A DNA stretch of 64,000 nucleotides from Haliotispira sp965263485 (GTDB taxonomy: Bacteria > Spirochaetota > Spirochaetia > SP-2023). The DNA lies in the NCBI GenBank assembly GCA_965263485.1, contig CBDHHO010000004.1:310001-374000 (forward strand), read 5' to 3'. Shown one piece after another: positions 9,071 to 17,974 of the stretch. A program made the position numbers and the translations under genes. Position 1 is the first letter of the stretch, and each line of letters begins with the position of its first letter. The notes beneath the pieces were generated by a model, which was given only the letters and a program-made list of their open reading frames with translations, had not been told where the DNA came from and made no database searches.

Positions 9071-9297
9071 GGGGACCTCTAAAAATTCCAATTTCGCGCC
9101 AGACGAAGGGATTTTCACGGAACAGCTTTGTCACGAAAGAGAGGAAGCAGGCTCTTTGCTGCGCACGGCCTGCCAGTTCACCAATGCTGCGCCAGCTCAC
9201 ATTGGTGCCATACAGCAAAGTATGGCTCGGCTTCCGTTCCTCGCTACCGCAAAAAATCCCTTCGTCTGGCATCAAAAGCAAATTTTTAGAGGTCCCC
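9071..9297. repeat. palindromic mobile repeat, 227-bp copy at a start codon, TSD ATTA
   Basis: Left end GGGGACCTCTAAAAATTC and right end AATTTTTAGAGGTCCCC are flanked by ATTA at 9067-9070 and 9298-9301. The insertion lies within the spacer between the Shine-Dalgarno sequence and ATG of the sugar-binding lipoprotein gene. Element plus duplication is 231 bp, a multiple of three, and the reverse-strand frame is free of stops. Confidence 0.9.
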
Positions 9298-9434
9298 ATT
9301 AGTCATTCTCCTGATTAAAATAACCCAGATAATGTTTGGCTTTGTTGAGTCTAACACAGGAAAATACTCCTAGCAATAGCATAAAAACACCAAAAAATAG
9401 GAAAATATTACTGGTGTTTGATATATGTATTAAA

Positions 9435-9696
9435 GGGAACCTTTAAAAATGGAATCGCTTTGCGAGAATTGTACACTCGCTCTGCTTCGTTTTCCTTGGC
9501 GATTGTACCGCGTTTTGATGCCAGACGAAAACTCCCATGCGAGCTGGCGCAGCATGGGAGAATGAGGGGCGGGCCGTGCGCAGCCAAGCCCGCCCCTCCT
9601 TTTAAGCAAGAGCCTGTAAGCTTTTCTTTGCTGAGGAAGCGATTCGGTAAGAAGATCGCCGCTTCAAGCGCGGAACTGGAATTTTCAGAGGAGCCC
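9435..9696. repeat. long degenerate copy of the palindromic repeat
   Basis: Left end GGGAACCTTTAAAAATGG and right end GGAATTTTCAGAGGAGCCC enclose two modules seen in other copies. One is a TATCGCTTTGCGAGAATTGT-type module. The other is a CCCATGCGAGCTGGCGCAGC-type module, shared with 58480-58610 and 62050-62160. Flanks TAAA and TTGA do not match, so the insertion is old. Confidence 0.75.
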
Positions 9697-9697
9697 T

Positions 9698-10191
9698 TGA
9701 GACTTCTTAGGCTTTCTCGCCGACTCTCTTGGCGTTTGGTTTGCCTGGTTTGCCATGTTTGTCCTCAATGGCTCAGGCTTCTGATATGCCTGTGGAAGCT
9801 TTGATAAAGGCCTATTCGCTCTTTTGCGGATTGCCGCTTTTATCGTACTGGTGGTAATTGGCTGCTTTGTCGATAAAAAACAGACCGTGCCTCTCAGTGT
9901 GCCCCGGGAGCCTTGACACAGAGCCGGATTTTCTCTACATTTTTCTGTGGTGGGGAATTTGTAGAGGTGTCCTTAAAGGGAAGCTCCAAAATCTCCCGTC
10001 ATTTTTATGAAGCGTTCTTGTTTGCTTTTGGGGAACAAGCAGTGGTTTTGGGCGGAATTTGCAGCAGGGCTCCACTTCGCCACAGCCTTGCCAGGACAGA
10101 CAAGCTCTTGGGAACTCCGGCCTTGCACCGGATCAGGCTGGAGCGGCCTGCGTTAGTGGATGACGGGAAATGCCCAAAAGGAAGGTGAACA
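9698..10191. other. spacer with partial repeat ends upstream of glutaredoxin
   Basis: I see no convincing gene. A right-end remnant (GGGGAATTTGTAGAGGTGTCC, with a CCACCACAGAAA-type neighbour on the opposite strand) ends near 9972, and a left-end-like GGGAAGCTCCAAAATCTCCC starts near 9978. The rest is unassigned. Confidence 0.4.
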
Positions 10192-10452
10192 ATGAGCGCA
10201 ACTGCGAAAGTAGAAATGTATATCAAAGATGGCTGCCCGTTCTGCCTCCGGGCCAAGGCCCTGCTGGAGCGCAAAGGTGCGAGTATCCAAGAATATCCGG
10301 CCGCCCGCGATGAGGCGCTGTTTGCCCGGATGCAGGAACGATCCGGCGGTGGTCGCACCTTCCCTCAGATTTTTATCAACGATCAACACATAGGTGGCTG
10401 TGATGATCTGCACGCGCTGGATGCCCGGGGAGAACTGGACACCTTGCTCTGA
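10192..10452 (+). CDS. grxC: glutaredoxin (GrxC type)
   Basis: An 86-residue dithiol glutaredoxin. It has the active-site motif CPFC (residues 16-19), the conserved TFPQIFI cis-proline region and the GGCDDL glutathione-binding segment. It reduces protein disulfides and glutathionylated proteins in the cytoplasm. A strong Shine-Dalgarno (GGAAGGTGA) lies 6-8 bases before the ATG. It stands alone between two clusters of repeats, with no operon partner. Confidence 0.93.
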   Translation: MSATAKVEMYIKDGCPFCLRAKALLERKGASIQEYPAARDEALFARMQERSGGGRTFPQIFINDQHIGGCDDLHALDARGELDTLL

Positions 10453-10565
10453 GGCAGCTCCGCTCACCGAAGAAAAACAACACCAAGGCCCATATACAGA
10501 TAAAGGGAGGAAGCCATTCCCTTCCATTTTGATGCTGTGCTCGATATTCTCTAGGAACCTTTAAG

Positions 10566-10783
10566 GGGGACCTCTAAAAATGGTATCGCTTCGCGAGTAT
10601 TGTACCATTGCCCTGCTTCGCCTCGGCAATAGCACCGCGTTTCGATGCTGAATCAGCGAGATTTTGCCGATAGCGAGGCGGTGAAGCCGAAGAATACTTT
10701 GTTGTATTGTAAGGGTTTACTGACAAAGCTGTTCGTTTCAAAAGAGCGAGCAAGAACGCAGAATGGAATTTTTAGAGGTTCCC
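10566..10783. repeat. palindromic mobile repeat, about 218-bp copy
   Basis: Left end GGGGACCTCTAAAAATGG and right end GGAATTTTTAGAGGTTCCC. The interior combines the TATCGCTTCGCGAGTATTGT module with the GATGCTGAATCAGCGAGATT module. The left flank is TTAA and the right flank is TAAA, close to but not an exact duplication. A partial left end (GGAACCTTTAA) precedes it, indicating nesting. Confidence 0.8.
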
Positions 10784-10880
10784 TAAATTTATCCACAGCG
10801 GGAACAGGGCCCTTACGGGCATCGTCAGCAAAGGCCGGTATCCTGTTGAGAGCACTGCCCAAATAGCGCGTGAGAACACA

Positions 10881-10938
10881 GAATGGGTATAAGGAATGGG
10901 TATAAGGAGTCGTTTATGCTGAGGTCGTTTATGCTGAG
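10881..10938 (+). repeat. two abutting short tandem duplications at the tldD-like start
   Basis: GAATGGGTATAAG occurs twice (10881-10893, 10894-10906). GTCGTTTATGCTGAG occurs twice directly after it (10909-10923, 10924-10938). The second pair duplicates the start codon, giving in-frame ATGs at 10916 and 10931. Confidence 0.9.
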
Positions 10939-12328
10939 AGAAGAAAGTGCGGCTAAAATCTTGGAGGCGGGCAAAAGTACGGGCGCGGACTATGTGGAAA
11001 TCTTTGTCGAAAACACCTACCGCGCCTCTCTTTCATTGCTGAGCCGGGAAATTGAAACCTGCCAGAGCGGTATTGATGCGGGGGTAGGCATCCGCCTGCT
11101 GTTCGGCGACCAAGTCTACTACAGCTACAGCAACACCCTCGACGAAGAGAAGCTGATCGCTCTGGTCTACAAACAAAAGCAGCGCAAAGGGAATCTGGTC
11201 ACAGGTCCGGTCACTTTCTCACGACCAGACTCACCATCCCAGGGGAAGGAGCAGCTTCAGATTGTCGGCTTAGACCATGATGTCCCGGCTCGTGAGAAAG
11301 TCGCCTTTTTGAAAAGTATCGACCAAGCCGCCCGCCAAGAAGGTGATGATGAGAAGCTCTCGCAGGTCTATGCGATGATCTCGCAGAGCCGTCAGAAAGT
11401 GCAAGTCTTCACCAGTGAAGGGGCTCATATCAAAGATGAGCGCAATTATATCCGCCTGACCTGCCAGGCCATTGCCAGTAATGGCAGTAGAGAGAGCATG
11501 GGCTATGAGAGCCCCGGTGCCCAAGCGGGCTGGGAGTTCACCCAAGGGCTGGACGTGGAGGCCCTAGCAGGCAAGGTAGTGCGCCGAGCCCTGCTGAAGC
11601 TGGATGCGGCAGCCTGCCCTGCGGGCAAGTTGCCGGTGGTCATCGACAACGGTTTTGGTGGGGTAATCTTCCACGAAGCCTGTGGTCATTCACTGGAGAC
11701 CACTGCGGTGGCCAAAAAAGCCAGCGTTTTCACCGACAAACTGGGCGAGCAGATTGCCAGTCCCTGTCTCAACGCTGTGGATGATGGAACCCTAGAAGGC
11801 GAATGGGGCTCGTTGCGCTTTGATGACGAGGGCATGCCGACCCAGCGCACTCAGTTGATTAAAAATGGTATCCTGCAAAGCTATATGGTTGATCTGGTCG
11901 GCTCGATTCAGACCGGCTATGAGCGCACCGGCTCAGGACGCAGGCAGTCCTATCGCTTTGCTCCGGCCTCGCGGATGCGCAACACTTTTATCGAAGCGGG
12001 ACCGCACAAGCTCGATGAACTGATCGCCTCGGTCGACTACGGGCTTTATGCCCATAAGATGGGTGGTGGTTCGGTGAGCCCCGGTACCGGAGAGTTCAAC
12101 TTTGCCACCGACGAGGCCTACATCATTCGGAACGGTAAAATTGCCGAGCCTGTGCGCGCAGCCAGTCTGATTGGTCGCGGCGAAGAAGTGATCCAGCGCA
12201 TCAGCATGGTGGCCGACAACCTGGAGCAGGGGCAGGGCGTCTGCGGTTCGGTCAGCGGCAATATTCCGGCCAATGTCGGTCAGCCGGCCATTAAGGTTGA
12301 TGAGATTCTGATTGGGGGGGATGAGTGA
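10916..12328 (+). CDS. tldD: TldD-family metallopeptidase
   Basis: A 470-residue member of the TldD/PmbA family, whose pairs form a zinc peptidase that processes or degrades small (unfolded) peptides. The zinc motif HEACGH (HExxxH type, near residue 260) is intact in VIFHEACGHSLE. The C-terminal glycine-rich barrel segments are present (GRRQSYRFAPASRMRNTFIEAG; GGGSVSPGTGEFNFA). The ATG at 10916 is chosen because AAGGAG lies 6 bases upstream; a duplicated ATG at 10931 is the alternative. Its stop overlaps the next gene's ATG by one base, so the two are translationally coupled. Confidence 0.92.
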   Translation: MLRSFMLREESAAKILEAGKSTGADYVEIFVENTYRASLSLLSREIETCQSGIDAGVGIRLLFGDQVYYSYSNTLDEEKLIALVYKQKQRKGNLVTGPVTFSRPDSPSQGKEQLQIVGLDHDVPAREKVAFLKSIDQAARQEGDDEKLSQVYAMISQSRQKVQVFTSEGAHIKDERNYIRLTCQAIASNGSRESMGYESPGAQAGWEFTQGLDVEALAGKVVRRALLKLDAAACPAGKLPVVIDNGFGGVIFHEACGHSLETTAVAKKASVFTDKLGEQIASPCLNAVDDGTLEGEWGSLRFDDEGMPTQRTQLIKNGILQSYMVDLVGSIQTGYERTGSGRRQSYRFAPASRMRNTFIEAGPHKLDELIASVDYGLYAHKMGGGSVSPGTGEFNFATDEAYIIRNGKIAEPVRAASLIGRGEEVIQRISMVADNLEQGQGVCGSVSGNIPANVGQPAIKVDEILIGGDE

Positions 12329-13740
12329 TGGAGCAAGACACAGCCTATTCCGGATTACAAAGTCTGGATCTGCGGCACTCTGAGACAGAGTGTGGAGTTA
12401 ATCCAGCTATCGTTGCGTGCATTCGCCATACCTTGGAAATGGCTTTGCGCATGGGGGCCAACAGTGCCGATATCGTGCTGGCCGAGAGCGAGAACCAAAG
12501 CTTGCAGGCCCAAGATGGCAAGATTGCCGAAAATACGATCTCCGCTTCGCGGGTCTTGGGCATCCGTGTTGAGAGAGGGGAGCGGATCGGCCTTTCCTAC
12601 AGTGAATCGTTGCTGGAATCCGACCGGCGCACCATGGTGGAAATGGCACTGTGGAATTCCCAGCTCACTAAGGAAGACCCCAGCTGCGTTATTCACAACA
12701 GTGCGACAGCTCCTCTGCTGCCCGATTGCTCGGCGCAGTACAGCAACGAACAAATCTGCCTGTCGGAAAAAGAAGAGCTGGCACTGCGGCTGGAGCGCGA
12801 GCCGCACGAACGCGACTCGCGTGTGAGCGTAGTCCCGTACAGCGGCTTTAACGAAGGGCGCGGCAGTCGCTACGTAGCCAACAGCAACGGAGTATTCTGC
12901 TACGAGCGCTCATACGGTTACAACTGCTATACCTATGTGTTGATGGAAGAAGGCGGAACGAAGGCCGACTTTGGCCAATGGCGCATGGCCCGGCACTTTG
13001 CCGGACTGGATTGGCAGTCCTGCGTCTCCAAGGCCCTGGAGGAGGCCGCGCTGCTGCTGGAGGCCAAACCGATTGCCAGCGGCCACTACGATGTGATTTT
13101 TACACCGGATGCACTGGCCTCGCTGCTGAGCAGTTTTGAACTGATGTTCTCGGGCTTTGCTGCCAAGACCAAGACCAACCCTCTGCGCGACAAGCTGGGC
13201 GAGCAGATTGCTTCGGAGCAGTTACGGCTGCTCGACATGCCGCGCTATGCGCCCTCACTGCACATGCAGTACTTTGATGCCGAGGGACTGGTGCCCCAGG
13301 ACCTGCTTTTGATTGAGGACGGGGTACTGAAGAACTTTTACCACAACTGTGAGACCGCCACCCACTTTAGAACCCAATCAAACGCCCGTGCGACCCGTTC
13401 GCCTCAGGGCAGCCTGGGCACGGCGGGCAACTGCCTGGTGATCGTTCCCGGAAATGATAGTGCTACTGCTGTGCGGGATGGTCAGTTTTTTGAAGTGCAG
13501 GAGCTGAACGGACTGCACTCGGGCTGTGATGCCACCAGCGGAGACTTCTCGCTACCGTGCAACGGTAAGCTCTACCGCAATGGTGAGCTGTTACAGGGAG
13601 TGCGCGATGTGACCTTGGCGGGCAATTTCTATGAAATGCTGAAGCAGCTCAGCATGCTGGGCAATGAGCTGAAGAGCAGCAGTGGCAAGGGTCTCTTTGC
13701 TCCCGATCTGCGCTTTTCCGGGCTGACGGTAGCTGGCTGA
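12328..13740 (+). CDS. TldE/PmbA-like partner of TldD
   Basis: A 470-residue protein of the same superfamily as the gene before it. It lacks the HExxxH motif, as expected for the non-catalytic TldE/PmbA partner. Recognisable segments are ALRMGANSADIVLAESENQS near the N-terminus, and VIFTPDALASLLSS and GDFSLPCNGKLYRNGEL toward the C-terminus. The ATG at 12328 overlaps the tldD stop (TGATG); a GTG one codon earlier is possible. The two products probably assemble as a heterodimer. Confidence 0.9.
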   Translation: MEQDTAYSGLQSLDLRHSETECGVNPAIVACIRHTLEMALRMGANSADIVLAESENQSLQAQDGKIAENTISASRVLGIRVERGERIGLSYSESLLESDRRTMVEMALWNSQLTKEDPSCVIHNSATAPLLPDCSAQYSNEQICLSEKEELALRLEREPHERDSRVSVVPYSGFNEGRGSRYVANSNGVFCYERSYGYNCYTYVLMEEGGTKADFGQWRMARHFAGLDWQSCVSKALEEAALLLEAKPIASGHYDVIFTPDALASLLSSFELMFSGFAAKTKTNPLRDKLGEQIASEQLRLLDMPRYAPSLHMQYFDAEGLVPQDLLLIEDGVLKNFYHNCETATHFRTQSNARATRSPQGSLGTAGNCLVIVPGNDSATAVRDGQFFEVQELNGLHSGCDATSGDFSLPCNGKLYRNGELLQGVRDVTLAGNFYEMLKQLSMLGNELKSSSGKGLFAPDLRFSGLTVAG

Positions 13741-13782
13741 GCGCAGATGCGCTTTGATTTTGTCCGATCATTGCTCGCTTGA

Positions 13783-14790
13783 ATGGCGTTGGCAGCCGGG
13801 GTATCGAAAGTTTCACACATTGGCAACCGTGCCATACAGTTGTGCCTGCTGCTCTCATTACCGGGTCTGTGGCAACTATCGGGTACTCTTGCTGCTCAGG
13901 GCCGGTGCCTAGCAGAGCCACCAAGACTGCGACAGAAACCCGAAAATCCAGTTGGGGCAAACCCAGGGCAAGAGGGTTTCAATCTTGCAAATGCGGACAA
14001 GTGAGACGCATTGGTGCTCCATCAAGTCTGCTTTGTCAGCGGAATGCCTTGGGCTTGCAGAAAGGGGCCGGGCTCTCCGCTCCGCGCACTTGGCCTCCTT
14101 TGCTGCGGGGAAGCGTTCCTCGGCAGCGCAAGTACTGCTATGTGGTGAGCAGCGACATCGGTTTCCTGTTAGGTCTTAATGGTTCACAATTGTCCCATAA
14201 TGCAGCGGCCTATTACAAGATCTTGCAGCCTTTTATCCTTCGGGCAATGCGCTGCGTTATGGTTTCAGTGCCACATTGAATTTTGGGATAGCTTGGTTGC
14301 TGGGCCGTAGCCCTCGGGAGGCGTTTAGCTCGCGCGAACCACAGCTGGGCAATTTGCACAAATGGACTCTGGGCTTTCAACTGCGCAATATGATCTCAGT
14401 GGGCAGCGTCAGTCTGAGCCATCACAAGACCGAAAGCTTTGCCGAGAACTTCTATAGGGCACCTCTAAAAATTCGTTTTTGATGCTGAATCAGCGAGATT
14501 TTGCCGATAGTGAGGAAGTGAAGCCGAAGCATACTTTGTTGTATGGTAAGGCTTTGCTGACGAAGCTATTCGGCAACAAGATCGCGATTCAGCGCAGAAT
14601 TGGAATTTTTTGAATTTCTACCACAAATACCAAGAAGAACTGCGTATTGCCGACTCTATGCTGAGGCACCAGAGCAAAATCTACACCAGCGATTCGGAGA
14701 CTCTGGATGTGGTCACTTTGGGTGCCGTTGCCGGGCTCTCACGCTACTTTTATTCGTTTCTTTCGGCAGGAATCAGTACGCAGTTTGTCT
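13783..14790 (+). pseudogene. decayed outer-membrane-type protein gene interrupted by a repeat
   Basis: An initial frame from 13783 resembles a signal peptide (LCLLLSLPGLWQLSGTLAAQ). After frame disruptions, sequence at 14204-14456 reads FYPSGNALRYGFSATLNFGI and on to ESFAENFY, with alternating polar and hydrophobic residues typical of beta strands. After a palindromic repeat (14457 to about 14611) the same gene resumes as NFYHKYQEELRIADSML and runs to SAGISTQFVL at about 14790, where another repeat left end begins. The residues NFY occur on both sides of the insertion. No function can be assigned beyond a probable envelope protein. Confidence 0.6.
14457..14611. repeat. palindromic repeat inserted in a pseudogene (right end eroded)
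   Basis: Left end GGGCACCTCTAAAAATTCG, then the GATGCTGAATCAGCGAGATT module, ending in GGAATTTTTT without the AGAGGTNCCC terminus. The flanking gene reads ENFY before and NFYHKY after, an imperfect 9-base direct repeat (AACTTCTAT and AATTTCTAC). Confidence 0.75.
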
Positions 14791-14793
14791 TAA

Positions 14794-14894
14794 GGGGACC
14801 TCTAAAAATGGTATCGCTCCGCGAGTATTGTGCTATTTCCCTGCTTCTGCTTTGTTTTCAATGGGCAATAGCACCGCATTTCGATGGGGTGCCC
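14794..14894. repeat. short copy of the palindromic repeat
   Basis: Left end GGGGACCTCTAAAAATGG is followed by the TATCGCTCCGCGAGTATTGT module and its inverse partner (CAATAGCACCGCATTTCGAT), ending at GGTGCCC. The flanks do not match. The start of the following lipoprotein gene abuts it. Confidence 0.65.
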
Positions 14895-14895
14895 T

Positions 14896-15480
14896 ATGTT
14901 ATATCAGGATAGTAAGAATTCACCAGTGGGAGACAACACAAAACCGTTTTTTTTTACAACTGCCCCATTCAAATTTCATTGGCTGTTCCTCTCTTCAATG
15001 GCTCTGATGCTGGTCTCGTGTGTCCCCGCAGCGACTGGACGGCAGCTCTACCTGTACATCAGCCCTCAGGATCCGGCGATGTACAGCGATGTGGTGGCCG
15101 AGGCCGGAAAGGAGGCCCGCAAAGCAGGCGGCAAACTGGTCCACCGACCCCTGCAAGACTTATTCAAAACATCGGGTCGTGATCTTGCTATGTCGCTCTC
15201 AGCAGAGGACGCGCTGGGTCTGGTAATCTACGAAAGTGACTGGAGGCCGGAACTGGCCGATCGCCTCGGGAAAATCCGCACGCTGTTGCAGGAACAGCAA
15301 AAGCCCGTCCGTAATGGGATCTGGCTGCTGGGCAAGGGCAAGGTCCCCGTGCTGCCCGCAGAGTTTCGAGACTGGCCGGGCTTTGACGCCATTAGCAGTG
15401 CCAGCACGGAGCGCCCCGGAAAAGCAGCGGCTCAAAAATTTTTCCCGCCATTACTGCTCCCCTTGCCACCTCAAGAGTAA
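14896..15480 (+). CDS. putative lipoprotein of unknown function
   Basis: About 194 residues from the ATG at 14896; an ATG at 14884 inside the repeat is also in frame. A hydrophobic stretch ends in LMLVSC, a plausible lipobox with Cys near residue 42, so the mature part would be a membrane-anchored lipoprotein. The remainder (RQLYLYISPQDPAMYSDVVAEAGKEA and on to LGLVIYES) suggests a compact alpha/beta domain reminiscent of periplasmic-binding folds, but I do not recognise a family. No clear Shine-Dalgarno is visible; the upstream repeat seems to have replaced the native leader. Confidence 0.5.
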   Translation: MLYQDSKNSPVGDNTKPFFFTTAPFKFHWLFLSSMALMLVSCVPAATGRQLYLYISPQDPAMYSDVVAEAGKEARKAGGKLVHRPLQDLFKTSGRDLAMSLSAEDALGLVIYESDWRPELADRLGKIRTLLQEQQKPVRNGIWLLGKGKVPVLPAEFRDWPGFDAISSASTERPGKAAAQKFFPPLLLPLPPQE

Positions 15481-15484
15481 CATG

Positions 15485-15690
15485 GCCTCCCCTGTTCTCC
15501 CATGCCGCGCCAGCTCGCAGAAAGGATGGTCTGGCCTGCCAGTCTGAGCCAGAAAACACCATTTCTGAGGCGAAATTGGAATTATGAGAGTTTCCCGGTA
15601 GACTGTCTGCCTCTGCGGAACTTATGGGAGCCTCTAAAAATCCGCTTTTGTCTTCTTGTGAGGCTGTGTTGGAGCAAAGAAGTGAGGCGC
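15485..15690. repeat. repeat remnants between lipoprotein and peptidase genes
   Basis: A degraded copy ends with GGAATTATGAGAGTTTCCC near 15602, preceded by a CCATGCCGCGCCAGCTCGCA segment like the long copies. A left end GGGAGCCTCTAAAAATCCGC begins near 15626 without a recognisable right end. Confidence 0.55.
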
Positions 15691-15751
15691 ATTTTGCTTG
15701 TATTTACGGCCCCCCCTTCCGATAGATGTCCATTCTGCTGAGAGATCCTTC

Positions 15752-16897
15752 ATGCCGCTGTACCACTGTTTCACTCCGGGCTGTCGCTTCGCTGCGGGCC
15801 TGAAGCCGCTGTTGTTTTTCTGCGCGCTTCTGAGTTTCCATCCCGTGGCCGCACAGCAGAATAATAAGATAGAGGCAACCGGCAAAGCCTCCTCCCGCGG
15901 GGCAAGTGGACTACAGAAGTTGCCCCAGGAGCGGGGAGCCGATTCCCGGACAGAATCACAGGTCAAGCAACGGGCACTGTCCGGCTCCTCTGAGTCGGAA
16001 GAACCCCGACCCCCCACCGCCTGGCAGGGTTATCCGGTTATTCCCGAACTGAGCCAAGGCAAAGGTGTTTTTAAGCAGTTCCTGATCGAAGTCGAAGAAA
16101 ACAAAAAGCGCTGGGCTCAGTACAGATCTTTTTTGCCTATCACCTTATATGTTTACCGGATACGAGCACAGGACAGCATCTTCAGCATCAGTGCCAAGGC
16201 CAGTATCTCCATGGAGAGCATTGCAACTCTGAATCGCATTGAACACCCCGGCGGTCTGCCTCTCAGCCGTAACTATATTTTGCTACCCAACAACTCCGGG
16301 GTCTTTCTGCCGCAGGATCAAAGCCAAGATGGCAGGGAACAGCAACCTTACCAGAGTTTGTCCGCATGGGAGCAGCGCCTGCGCCAGAATCGTGATCAGC
16401 TGCTGTTTCATCGCCTGGTCATCGGTCAGCGAGCCTACTTCTACTATCCCAAAAGTCGATTTGGTGTAGCCGAACGCCGTTATTTCCTCGACAATGTTTT
16501 CCGCTCGCCGATACAGCAGCGGCTGCACATCACTTCCGGTTTTGGTGTGCGGCGCGACCCGATTACTGGGAAAAGTTCGTTCCACGATGGGCTGGATATC
16601 CGTTCGCCCTACGGCGCACCCATCTACAGTATCGCCAACGGTACGGTACTTGAGTTTGGCGAGAACAGGCTCTACGGCCTTTACGTCAAAGTGCGTCTGG
16701 ACAACGGCAAAGAGCAGGTGGCCCTGTACGGACACCTGACGGCGGTGCTGGTACGCAAGGGCCAGCGGGTTAGTGCCGGAGAAGTCATCGGCAATTCCGG
16801 GCAGAGTGGGCGCAGCACCGGGCCGCATTTACACCTGACGATTTTCCAGAGCGGCAAAGCAGTCAACCCCGCGCCGCTGTTTCGTAAGCTGTATTGA
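15752..16897 (+). CDS. secreted LysM-M23 family peptidoglycan endopeptidase
   Basis: 381 residues from the ATG at 15752. A signal peptide (LLFFCALLSFHPVAAQ) is followed by a low-complexity linker, a LysM-like domain (about 133-180, YRIRAQDSIFSISAKASISM) and a C-terminal LytM/M23 domain (about 258-375). The M23 zinc ligands are visible as the H and D of FHDGLDI and the second H of GPHLHL, so the enzyme is probably active against peptidoglycan cross-bridges or serves as an amidase activator. A TTG farther upstream at 15698 is in frame but would spoil the signal peptide. The gene stands alone and converges with ybbR-like 16922-17974. Confidence 0.9.
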   Translation: MPLYHCFTPGCRFAAGLKPLLFFCALLSFHPVAAQQNNKIEATGKASSRGASGLQKLPQERGADSRTESQVKQRALSGSSESEEPRPPTAWQGYPVIPELSQGKGVFKQFLIEVEENKKRWAQYRSFLPITLYVYRIRAQDSIFSISAKASISMESIATLNRIEHPGGLPLSRNYILLPNNSGVFLPQDQSQDGREQQPYQSLSAWEQRLRQNRDQLLFHRLVIGQRAYFYYPKSRFGVAERRYFLDNVFRSPIQQRLHITSGFGVRRDPITGKSSFHDGLDIRSPYGAPIYSIANGTVLEFGENRLYGLYVKVRLDNGKEQVALYGHLTAVLVRKGQRVSAGEVIGNSGQSGRSTGPHLHLTIFQSGKAVNPAPLFRKLY

Positions 16898-16921
16898 CGG
16901 AACAGTATACCGGAGAGCGGG

Positions 16922-17974
16922 CTACCGATCGCTGACAATCACCGTGACCCGACTGGGCGTACTACCCAGCAGAGTTATGCTCGGCGGCAGTTGATCAATC
17001 ACCACCGGCAGGGCATAACGCCCGGAAGCAAAGATATCGCCGCCATCCAGCTTGATCTGAATGAATTGCTCATCCTCTTCAATTTGCTGCAAAGCCGCGC
17101 TGCTACCCTGCAGAGTGAGTTGTACAATACCGGGCAGGATGCTGATCAGCCGCAGATTTTCGGGAAGATTTTCGATCTCGGGTTTGATCGAGAAGGTCTG
17201 GGTCTCTGAGCGTGCGTCAATTTGGATCTCGACCTGAGTGCGCTGAAAATCCAGCTGCAGCTTGCTGCCGGTTTGGTCTGCTCCGCTTACTCCGGGCAGC
17301 ATTGGCAATTCCAAGTCCACCAGTTCCTGAAACGACTGGTTCTTGCCCGTAATATCAATGGCCTGGGTGCTGATGGCCTCCAGCTGCTCCAGAGCCGAGG
17401 CCGGCCCGCTGACGCGCACACTCTCGGGAAAGATGCGGTAAGTGCCCAGACTGTATCCGGTGGCCGGATAACCTTGGATACTGGCCTCAATCGGCAGCCG
17501 CCTGACCGCCAACTTCTCAACCAGTAAAGAAACAGATTCCGGCTCAACACTTATCGCGATATCTTTTTTGAGTTGCAAATTGTTGTTGCGCAAGCGGTAC
17601 TGTACGGGAAGCTTCTGTAGCCCCTCGCTGGCGGGGCTCAGATGGACGTACAGCTCAAAATCACTGCTGCGCAGGTTTTTCAGATCCTGCGCGCGACCAC
17701 TCAGACGCAGTGTCCCCTTGCGAGTGTCCCGCAGGCTGACGATTCGATCTTGGGCTGCGCTGGTTTGCAGCGGCAACACAAACGAGACCTCGTCCTGAAT
17801 CGCAGTCTGGTAGAAGCTGTAGATGACCAGTGCTCCGGCCAGTGACAGGGCCTTCCCCTGCCAGTTTTCCCAGAGTCTGGACCACAGGCCGCTCATCTGC
17901 TCAGAAGCTTTGCTGCCCCTGACTGTAGTCCGGCGGCTATTGCGACTCAATCGTTTCTTGCTGCGCGCTGCCAT
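16922..17974 (-). CDS. cdaR: YbbR-domain protein (CdaR-like regulator of diadenylate cyclase)
   Basis: 350 residues. One N-terminal membrane segment (about 38-60, GKALSLAGALVIYSFYQTAI) is followed by tandem extracytoplasmic YbbR repeats, with recurring patterns such as VRRLPIEASIQGYPATGYSL and VSGPASALEQLEAISTQAID. In other bacteria CdaR binds and modulates the membrane-bound cyclase CdaA. Here the ATG overlaps the cdaA stop by one base (TGATG on the reverse strand), so the pair is translationally coupled. Third gene of the thrS-cdaA-ybbR run. Confidence 0.88.
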   Translation of the reverse strand: MAARSKKRLSRNSRRTTVRGSKASEQMSGLWSRLWENWQGKALSLAGALVIYSFYQTAIQDEVSFVLPLQTSAAQDRIVSLRDTRKGTLRLSGRAQDLKNLRSSDFELYVHLSPASEGLQKLPVQYRLRNNNLQLKKDIAISVEPESVSLLVEKLAVRRLPIEASIQGYPATGYSLGTYRIFPESVRVSGPASALEQLEAISTQAIDITGKNQSFQELVDLELPMLPGVSGADQTGSKLQLDFQRTQVEIQIDARSETQTFSIKPEIENLPENLRLISILPGIVQLTLQGSSAALQQIEEDEQFIQIKLDGGDIFASGRYALPVVIDQLPPSITLLGSTPSRVTVIVSDR

